Shown here in pieces: positions 21,430 through 27,253 of a stretch of 27,253 nucleotides of DNA. Below the pieces are notes generated by a model, which was given only the letters and a program-made list of their open reading frames with translations, was not told where the DNA came from and did not search any database. Position 1 is the stretch's first letter. Each line of letters begins with the position of its first letter. The stretch comes from Desulfobacteraceae bacterium (lineage in GTDB: Bacteria; Desulfobacterota; DSM-4660; Desulfatiglandales; JALVMZ01), in the NCBI GenBank assembly GCA_027032655.1, contig JALVMZ010000414.1, positions 927 through 28,179 on the forward strand, in the 5' to 3' direction. The translations under genes and the position numbers were made by a program.

Positions 21430-22374
21430 TTATCCCCTCTCTCTTTCCATTTCTCTTGCTTGTTCTTTTTCTTCCCATCTGGCGCCTATGGTTTGAGTGA
21501 ATTCTTTTATGTTTTCACAGAAACTGGCCGTAGGCTGGAAGGCATTTATTTCTATCTCCTCCCCCACAATTACCTCTGCCCTTGTGTTATCGCCGTAAAT
21601 AACCACCATGTCCTTTTCAAAAGCAATCTCATAGTCCGGTAATTTTTCTCGCAATTCCTTCTCTAATTGTATAGCTTTCTGGACTTTTTCATCTTCCAGT
21701 ATTTCCTCCGCAGAGTTTATCAGTTCCTTAAGTCTGCTGAATTTCCCTTCTTTTAACGCCTTTTTTATTTTATCTATTATTTTATCTAAAACGCTGGCTT
21801 GGGCATATTCTTTAATTAAAAACTCAGCTTTATCCCTCAAGGTTTCCATTTCAGTAGAGTATTCTATTATTTTTCTTTGAAGTTCCTTTAAATCTTTTGT
21901 CTTTTTTAACTCCAGGAGTTGCTCTATGGTTAAGAAATTTTTTATCTTTGCCAGTTCGGAATTTAAAAGCCAATTCTTTAAATTTTCCTCGTTTCCCTCC
22001 AGGGCTTCTACCTCGATTTTCCAGTCAATTTTTGCTTTTTTCTCCTCCACAGGCTTCAGCTCTATTTTAATCTTCCCGAGCCTCTTTGCTAATTCTTCTG
22101 CAGTTGCCTCCAAATGCCGAATCTCTCTTAATTTTCTGGTTATTCTCTCCGCCTCATCCCTTATCTCGTATAGCTCAGTTTCGGACATGTAGGTGAGGCT
22201 TCTTGCTTTCTCCTTTAACTTCCCCAATTCCCCTCTTAACTCCTCCAGGTCTTTTTGGTAGGTTCGAAGCTTTGCCCTTTTCATTAATTCTTCGGCATTT
22301 CTAAGTATGGAAGAGGCTAATTCCCTTCTTCTTTCCTGTAAAAGTTGGTCATTTCTTATAAATCCACTGCTCAT
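21430..22374 (-). CDS. Coiled-coil protein of the AAA+/PP2C operon
   Basis: Cytoplasmic protein of 314 residues with no signal peptide. Residues about 10-240 are almost continuous charged helix with heptad character ('QKDLEELRGELGKLKEKARS', 'ETLRDKAEFLIKEYAQ', 'LDKIIDKIKKALKEGKFSRL'). The last 70 form a small separate domain ('YEIAFEKDMVVIYGDNTRAEVIV'...'NAFQPTASFCENIKEF'). No family recognised. Its ATG overlaps the stop of the AAA+ gene as ATGA, so the two products are made together. It may be a substrate, adaptor or scaffold for that ATPase. It is the last gene of the operon. Confidence 0.82.
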   Translation of the reverse strand: MSSGFIRNDQLLQERRRELASSILRNAEELMKRAKLRTYQKDLEELRGELGKLKEKARSLTYMSETELYEIRDEAERITRKLREIRHLEATAEELAKRLGKIKIELKPVEEKKAKIDWKIEVEALEGNEENLKNWLLNSELAKIKNFLTIEQLLELKKTKDLKELQRKIIEYSTEMETLRDKAEFLIKEYAQASVLDKIIDKIKKALKEGKFSRLKELINSAEEILEDEKVQKAIQLEKELREKLPDYEIAFEKDMVVIYGDNTRAEVIVGEEIEINAFQPTASFCENIKEFTQTIGARWEEKEQAREMERERG

Positions 22375-24146
22375 ATCATTATCTCCTTTAATCCTTTATT
22401 TTTGGCATCTTTTATGATTGACAGGAGTTTTCCAATAGCAAATGCCTCAAAGGCCTGAGCAATTCCCCTTCCTCCGTAGGTAAGGTCTGAGATGCAGGCT
22501 TTCATGAATCCCTCTTTCGTTTGTGGGCTCAGGGTTATTTTTATCCCATGGAGGCTCTCCACATTGGAAAGGAAGGTTGTGAGGAATTTTTCAAATATCT
22601 GTTGGGCTACATCTTGTCTTATAAAGTCAAAAACTAATATGTTGCTTTTTCCTATTCTGTTGAAAAGTTCTGGGCGGGCAAGGACAAATCTGAAGTAATT
22701 TTCTATGTATTCCAAGATTCTGCTTTCTACTGTGGAAAAATCATCTTCTGGGTTTACAAGGGGGATTCTTTTGCCTGTCTTCTCATCGTATCTGTAAACT
22801 CCGAGGTTCGTTGTAAATACTATTATCGCCTCAGAGAAATAAACTGTCTCTCCCTTGGCGTCTGTGAGCCTTCCATCGTCAAGAATCTGCAGGAAGATGT
22901 CAAGAATTTTCGGGTGGGCTTTTTCTATCTCGTCGAAGAGGAGGAGAGTGAAGGGATTTTCCCGAACCGCATTGGTAAGCTCTCCTCCTTGTTGATAGCC
23001 CACATATCCTGGAGGGGCTCCTATGAGTCTTTGGTCAGTATGCGGTTCGCTGAATTCGCTCATGTCAAACCTCACAAGAGCATTGGGGTCTGAAAATACT
23101 ATGTCTGCTATTGCTTTTGCTGTCTGGGTTTTTCCAACTCCTGTGGGGCCTGCAAAGAAGAAAACCCCCTTAGGCCTGTTTATATTTTGCCCTAAGTGAG
23201 CCCCAGAAAGCCCTAAGGCTGTTCTTGAAAGGATTTCCAAAACTTTCTTTTTAACATGCTCCTGTCCCTTTATATGGCGGTCAAGGATTTGTTCTGCTTC
23301 CTTTGTTATTTTCTCCTGAAGGTATTGCCAGGGATCTTCTCTTATCCCTGTTTTGTATCTGCGGACAGCCTCCTCCAGCCTTTTTTTTACATTTACACCC
23401 TCCTTCTTTGCTAAAAGTCCTATAGCCTGCATGTCTAAGAGGAGCATTTTTTCTGTAAGGCTTGCAAATTTTTTCGCAGCTTCCCTCTTTTCCTGCGGGG
23501 AAAGTTCAAAGGCTCCGGGAAATATGTTTATGAAAGATTGAGCCATTTCCTCCCTTACCCCAGCATGAGGTTTTGGAATAACTATGCTTTTAAGTCCTGG
23601 ATTGTTGTAAGAAAGCCAGGAGGGGAAATCGTTTTCCTTTTGAAGGAGCATTATAAGAAGATTGCAGAGAGGATGGTCATCTTCCTTGCCTTCAAGTTTG
23701 AAAGGGACAATTTCATGGGAAATTTTCTCCACCACTGTGAAAAACCGAAGCTCTGTGGGGCTGAGATGAGAAGGGTTGGAAACTACCCTGGAGCTATAGT
23801 CAAAAATAACAACTAAGTGGCGGTCTTTAGTTGCCCTGAGCATTTCCCTTATGGAAACTATAGCCTCGTCTGGTCTTTTGCCCTTAGCGAAGCTTCCTAT
23901 TATATCCTCGCCTGCCTGAAGTGAAGAAAATCCATCTATAGGGTCATAAAGCACGAAAGCATTGTAGCCTTCCTTTGCAAGCATTTCCTTTAGGTATTCC
24001 TTTATTTTGTATGGAATGGGAAGAGCTCCTTGGGAGGGTTCATTGTAAAAAGGGAAATAATCCCTGATATTTCCGCTGAGGAGGAAAACGGATTTTGTGC
24101 TGCAAAACCTTTTGATTTCATTAAACCATGCAGGTATTTTGCTCAT
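22371..24146 (-). CDS. AAA+ ATPase with ClpA/B-like unfoldase domain
   Basis: Protein of 591 residues. The C-terminal half is a Clp/Hsp100 second-type AAA+ domain: Walker A GPTGVGKT (333-340), pore loop GYVG (380-383), Walker B LLLFDE (401-406) with EKAH after it, sensor 1 TTN (445-447), arginine finger in LFNRIGK (Arg497) and a sensor-2-like GGRG near 555. The first 230 residues resemble another AAA core without a P-loop (SVFLLSGNIRDY at the start, LVVIFDYS like Walker B). No ClpP-docking loop or Clp N-domain is recognised. It probably remodels proteins or complexes rather than feeding ClpP. It overlaps the PP2C gene by 4 bp and the coiled-coil gene by 4 bp, so the three form a tightly coupled unit. 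Confidence 0.9.
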   Translation of the reverse strand: MSKIPAWFNEIKRFCSTKSVFLLSGNIRDYFPFYNEPSQGALPIPYKIKEYLKEMLAKEGYNAFVLYDPIDGFSSLQAGEDIIGSFAKGKRPDEAIVSIREMLRATKDRHLVVIFDYSSRVVSNPSHLSPTELRFFTVVEKISHEIVPFKLEGKEDDHPLCNLLIMLLQKENDFPSWLSYNNPGLKSIVIPKPHAGVREEMAQSFINIFPGAFELSPQEKREAAKKFASLTEKMLLLDMQAIGLLAKKEGVNVKKRLEEAVRRYKTGIREDPWQYLQEKITKEAEQILDRHIKGQEHVKKKVLEILSRTALGLSGAHLGQNINRPKGVFFFAGPTGVGKTQTAKAIADIVFSDPNALVRFDMSEFSEPHTDQRLIGAPPGYVGYQQGGELTNAVRENPFTLLLFDEIEKAHPKILDIFLQILDDGRLTDAKGETVYFSEAIIVFTTNLGVYRYDEKTGKRIPLVNPEDDFSTVESRILEYIENYFRFVLARPELFNRIGKSNILVFDFIRQDVAQQIFEKFLTTFLSNVESLHGIKITLSPQTKEGFMKACISDLTYGGRGIAQAFEAFAIGKLLSIIKDAKNKGLKEIMI

Positions 24147-24754
24147 TCGTCCCTCCTTATTTCTAATTTAATATATGATGCATCATCTTCAAAATCCATT
24201 TTGAAAAGCTCCTCCTGCAAATCAAGTTTCTCCTCTGCTGCGGTCAGACCGTCGCTGGCCAGGATAAAAACCTCCTCTTTAAGAAGTGGAAGGGTTAAAC
24301 TGAAAATTTCAACCTCCCCTATGCCAAAGGCATTGTAAAGCCCGCCACGAATCTCCTGTCTTGGGGTCATAAGGATGAAATTTCCACCCCATTTTCTGTA
24401 AAGGAGACTGTTTCCTGCATGATAGATTTGGAATTTCCCCTCTTCAAGAATCAAAAGGGTTAGGGTTGCCCCTGCATGCCATCTTTGGGAAATCCTTCTG
24501 TTAATTTCTTTAAGTTTTTCTTCATTTATTTCCCTGCACAATTTAATCTCCTGCAAAAGCCCAAGGCTTACTTTTCCGCTTTCAGGCTGGGAACTTATCC
24601 CATCGCTTACAGCAAAACAAGCACGTTTTCCTGAAGCCAGGCCTGAGCCTTTCCAATTTTCTTTCTGGAATATTTTTCCGTTGAGCAAAATTGCATCCTG
24701 ATTTTCCTTCTTTTCCCTTCCTTTTTTTGTAAATGCCGTATATTTTACCTCCAT
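24143..24754 (-). CDS. PP2C-family serine/threonine phosphatase
   Basis: Cytoplasmic protein of 203 residues, slightly short for PP2C. The metal-binding motifs are recognisable: ENQDA (Asp20), FAVSDGIS (Asp51), GATLTLLIL, HAGNSLLYR in the place of the usual GDSR, ILASDGL (Asp168) and EDDAS (Asp190/191). Mn/Mg-dependent dephosphorylation of Ser/Thr is the expected reaction. The ATG at 24754 is preferred; a TTG two codons upstream (24760) is possible. Either start overlaps the radical SAM gene, and the stop overlaps the AAA+ start by 4 bp. No kinase is visible here; it may be encoded beyond the right edge. Confidence 0.87.
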   Translation of the reverse strand: MEVKYTAFTKKGREKKENQDAILLNGKIFQKENWKGSGLASGKRACFAVSDGISSQPESGKVSLGLLQEIKLCREINEEKLKEINRRISQRWHAGATLTLLILEEGKFQIYHAGNSLLYRKWGGNFILMTPRQEIRGGLYNAFGIGEVEIFSLTLPLLKEEVFILASDGLTAAEEKLDLQEELFKMDFEDDASYIKLEIRRDE

Positions 24755-25323
24755 TTCCAATCCCCTGCCTTAGGTATTCCTACAAATAAAAATCCCTGAG
24801 GAAGGTTTACCACTTGAAGTTCTCTTTTGCTCACTTTGAAATTGACCCATTTTCGGTGTATTTTCCTTGCTTTAGGACTTAGCAGTATCATTCTCTGGTT
24901 TGAGGAGCCCCTCCATATAAGGTCAGTGGGAAGGCTCTCTACAAATGGCCCGTCTATGAGAACATCTGCAAGTTCCAAATGTTGTGAAAATTTCTCTTTC
25001 AGGGTCTCATATTTATAACCGGAAAAAATCCAGATATCCGAAAAACCCTTTTCTTTAAGGAGCCTCAGGAGAAAAAGCAAAGCCTCAGGCTGGTCAAAGG
25101 GCTCTCCCCCTGAAATTGTGGCTTTATCAATGTTGGGGGGAAGGGAAAATATGAACCTTCGGAGTTTATCCCCGTCCCAGAGCTGATAGGGTTTTCTCTC
25201 CCAAAGCTCCCTGCTCATGCAACCTCTGCACCTTATACTGCATCCAGAAAACCATATTCCTAACCTTTCTCCTGGACCAAGGGTTTTAACAGGATAGAGG
25301 ATTCTTCCTATGTAGAGTTCCAT
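24745..25323 (-). CDS. NrdG-like radical SAM protein
   Basis: Protein of 192 residues with the radical SAM [4Fe-4S] motif GCSIRCRGC (Cys28, Cys32, Cys35, spacing CxxxCxxC) followed by the SAM-binding ISGGEPFDQPEAL (70-82). Length and the N-terminal pattern GPGERLGIWFSGCSIRC resemble NrdG, the activase of anaerobic ribonucleotide reductase. No nrdD is adjacent. It lies between a membrane protein and a PP2C phosphatase, so it is more likely a paralogue that modifies or activates a partner of this operon. The ATG at 25323 follows AGGGGGT; a TTG at 25338 would add five residues and overlap the upstream gene. The product assignment is firm at family level only. Confidence 0.87.
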   Translation of the reverse strand: MELYIGRILYPVKTLGPGERLGIWFSGCSIRCRGCMSRELWERKPYQLWDGDKLRRFIFSLPPNIDKATISGGEPFDQPEALLFLLRLLKEKGFSDIWIFSGYKYETLKEKFSQHLELADVLIDGPFVESLPTDLIWRGSSNQRMILLSPKARKIHRKWVNFKVSKRELQVVNLPQGFLFVGIPKAGDWKWR

Positions 25324-25324
25324 A

Positions 25325-27253
25325 TTACCCCCTACCAATTTCTATGTAAGTCTCAGGTTTGGAGAAAAACGCCAAGAAAGCTCCTGCCACAACCAGTGCA
25401 GGGAAAACCCAGCTGTTTCTGAAAAAACAAAATCCTACCCAGGCAAGAAGCATTCCTAAGCTGGCTATCCTGAAACGGTAAAGAAAGAGTATAACGAAGA
25501 AATAGAAGATGGCTGGAGCTATTATGACTCCGTGAAAGATATAAGCTGTATTTTTTATGTCGAAAATTCGGTCAACAGGATAAAATTCTTTAATTTCCAG
25601 TTTCCTTAAAATTTTATCGTTAAGGTATCCAAATCCTAAAACTAAAAAAGCTAAAAATCCAATTTCCTTATTTTCGTCAGAAAAAATCATCAATAATCCC
25701 ACTACCCACATTAGCATTCCAATCCAAACAATTATCTCGTATATTTTCCATGCCCAGATTTTGTGCTTAAACCAGATAAAAGGACCACCAAATAGGAGGC
25801 CAAGGAGGGAAGATAAAACACATGCCCATAGAAGAGCCGAAATGAATTTCCATAGGCTTTCAGCCTTTTCAGAGAAACTAAGAAAGGGATAGCTCAAGGA
25901 GGCAAAAGAAAAGGGGATATAGAGCCATTTATATTCGCTGGAGTATTGATAACCGGAAAGAAGACTAATAATGGACAATGCAATAAAGCCAAGGACAGGA
26001 ACGCTAAGTCCCATAAGAAGGCGGAAAAATAGAATTTTACCTTTGCTGGGTAAATTTTCAATTCTTCCCTCTTGCTCTTTTATGAAATTATAATATTCCC
26101 TCAGCTCCTCGTCGGAAAGCCTTTCTATGCTTTTTGTTTGAATTTCCAAAAGTTTCTTTTTTACATCCCTCTTAGAAGAGGGCCAATACTTTTGAGAAAG
26201 CCAACGGGAAACATCTCTTTTCTTCTTCTCAAGTTCACTTCTAATCTCTCGCCTTCCCTTAAGCTGGGATTTCTTCGATTTCTTAAGAAGTTGTTCAAAC
26301 TCAACCAGTTGTTTATAATCCTTCAAGCGGTAAAAAACTAAGGAAAGCAAATTTTTTATTTTTTGGCATTCGCTTTTGAGAGAATCTATGTAAGAGGCAG
26401 AGCTGCTGTCTAAGGGAAGTTTTTGGGAAATTATTTTTTGACACTCTGAAATGTCATTTTTTATTTGGTTGATGAAACTTTGCTTGGAAAGGAAATTCGC
26501 TTTCGCCTGCATTTGGGAAAGTTTATTATATTCCTGGTTCATTTGAACCCAATCATCCCACTCCCACACTGAAACCTGAGAGAATCTCTTCAGAAAATTC
26601 CCTGCGGCAACGAGACAGTTCTCCCCCTTCTGGTCTACTGGAACACTTTCATTTAAAAACTTTCTTACATTGGCGATGTAATAATCAGAGGTGCTCAAAA
26701 CCTTCTTCTTCTCCACCATTTCACCCTGTATATTTTTAAGCTCTTGCTTGCTCTTTACCAATTCCTCAAGAAATGAGATATCCACTTTAGAGACAAGCGA
26801 TTTTGCAGCCGTTTCCTTTACATAGATCCAAGATTCGGCAGTTGGGGATAAAAGGAATTTTGATTCAATATTTCTTAATTGCGCTCTTGTCTTTTTAACA
26901 TAGTCCCTTCTCCTTTCATCATCCAAAACAAGGGCTAAGGATAATGGGGAAAAATCCCCATTTTCCCATTTCTCTATCTCCTGAAGCTTTTCTTGATTAA
27001 TTTTTATACCGTAAATATTTCCCCCTCCAACCAGCGAAAAATAAGAGGAAAACATCTTTTCGCTTTTAAGAGTGTCCAGAAAGGATGGATTTTTGTTCTC
27101 TAAGAGGAAGTTCAAAAGTGAAGCCAAATCAGGAAAATCCGTCCCCCTAAATCCAAAGGGCAGGGATGGATTCATCCTCCAGAGGATGAGGGCGAGCTCT
27201 TTTTCCTCGGAGAATTTTGATTGGATAATCCCAGAAATATCGGCTCTTAGGTC
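25325..27253 (-). CDS. Coiled-coil multi-pass membrane protein, N-terminus outside window
   Basis: The frame stays open from the stop at 25325 to the window edge (643 codons, beginning DLRADISGIIQSKF), so the start and part of the N-terminus are missing; the ATG at 27175 has no ribosome-binding site and is probably internal. Visible parts: a segment 'LWRMNPSLPFGFRGTDFPDLASLLNF' followed by Leu-rich helix that recalls a short domain found next to bacterial kinases or signalling proteins (weak recollection); long charged coiled coils at about 27000-26080; then about seven transmembrane helices to the end (ILFFRLLMGLSVPVLGFIAL, IYEIIVWIGMLMWVVGLLMI, VIIAPAIFYFFVILFLY and others). No family is named with confidence. 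It is probably the membrane-anchored sensor or platform of the operon. Confidence 0.75.
   Translation of the reverse strand, partial: DLRADISGIIQSKFSEEKELALILWRMNPSLPFGFRGTDFPDLASLLNFLLENKNPSFLDTLKSEKMFSSYFSLVGGGNIYGIKINQEKLQEIEKWENGDFSPLSLALVLDDERRRDYVKKTRAQLRNIESKFLLSPTAESWIYVKETAAKSLVSKVDISFLEELVKSKQELKNIQGEMVEKKKVLSTSDYYIANVRKFLNESVPVDQKGENCLVAAGNFLKRFSQVSVWEWDDWVQMNQEYNKLSQMQAKANFLSKQSFINQIKNDISECQKIISQKLPLDSSSASYIDSLKSECQKIKNLLSLVFYRLKDYKQLVEFEQLLKKSKKSQLKGRREIRSELEKKKRDVSRWLSQKYWPSSKRDVKKKLLEIQTKSIERLSDEELREYYNFIKEQEGRIENLPSKGKILFFRLLMGLSVPVLGFIALSIISLLSGYQYSSEYKWLYIPFSFASLSYPFLSFSEKAESLWKFISALLWACVLSSLLGLLFGGPFIWFKHKIWAWKIYEIIVWIGMLMWVVGLLMIFSDENKEIGFLAFLVLGFGYLNDKILRKLEIKEFYPVDRIFDIKNTAYIFHGVIIAPAIFYFFVILFLYRFRIASLGMLLAWVGFCFFRNSWVFPALVVAGAFLAFFSKPETYIEIGRG

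Noticed and set aside
24745..25323. True anaerobic ribonucleotide reductase activase (nrdG)
   Set aside because: Sequence is NrdG-like, but no nrdD is next to it and the operon partners are signalling and AAA+ proteins, so the symbol is not assigned.

Overview
The window looks like a chromosomal segment of a diderm (Gram-negative) bacterium. Several genes encode lipoproteins, OmpA-type peptidoglycan-binding proteins and an outer-membrane barrel. Genes are close-packed, with strong AGGAGGT ribosome-binding sites, and there are good matches to sigma-54 (-24/-12) promoters. The Lys/Arg/Glu-rich proteins and medium GC would suit a thermophile such as a Thermodesulfobacteriota or Aquificota member, but no marker gene fixes the lineage.

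Left part (1-5290, + strand): two overlapping genes for very large tyrosine recombinases. Each has a complete C-terminal catalytic domain and, on my reading, a second degenerate catalytic-like domain further N-terminal. A perfect 2 x 25 bp tandem repeat lies just before the first gene. On the right the pair is bordered by a decayed sigma-54 promoter that points at it and has no gene of its own.

Middle part (5480-20945, all - strand): a block of mostly exported proteins. It holds a TPR-CHAT protease-like protein, two C14 caspase-like proteins (one fused to an EF-hand-like loop and DUF4384, one to ankyrin repeats), three further DUF4384 proteins, two TPR-OmpA proteins (one also with DUF4384), an ankyrin lipoprotein, a DUF3160 protein, a FadL/PorV-like barrel, a PPC-like lipoprotein and a small membrane protein. 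Three intact sigma-54-type promoters (20983, 10870, 10015) serve three transcription units. Each has upstream dyads of the form GTCTC-ATTTT-GAGAC, suggesting control by one unseen enhancer-binding protein. The dyads occur in near-copies of one module with fixed spacing, which begins just after an ankyrin-gene tail (CNTTCG-K/R-stop). In two or three places that tail survives without its gene, so these regulatory cassettes have evidently been duplicated.

Right part (21430-27253, - strand): a separate, translationally coupled operon running in from beyond the right edge. It encodes a coiled-coil multi-pass membrane protein (N-terminus outside the window), an NrdG-like radical SAM protein, a PP2C phosphatase, a ClpA/B-like AAA+ ATPase and a coiled-coil protein. 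It looks like a regulated ATPase system. Taken together, my inference is an envelope-located caspase/CHAT proteolytic or conflict/stress system under sigma-54 control, next to an AAA+/phosphatase module and bounded by an integrase pair.
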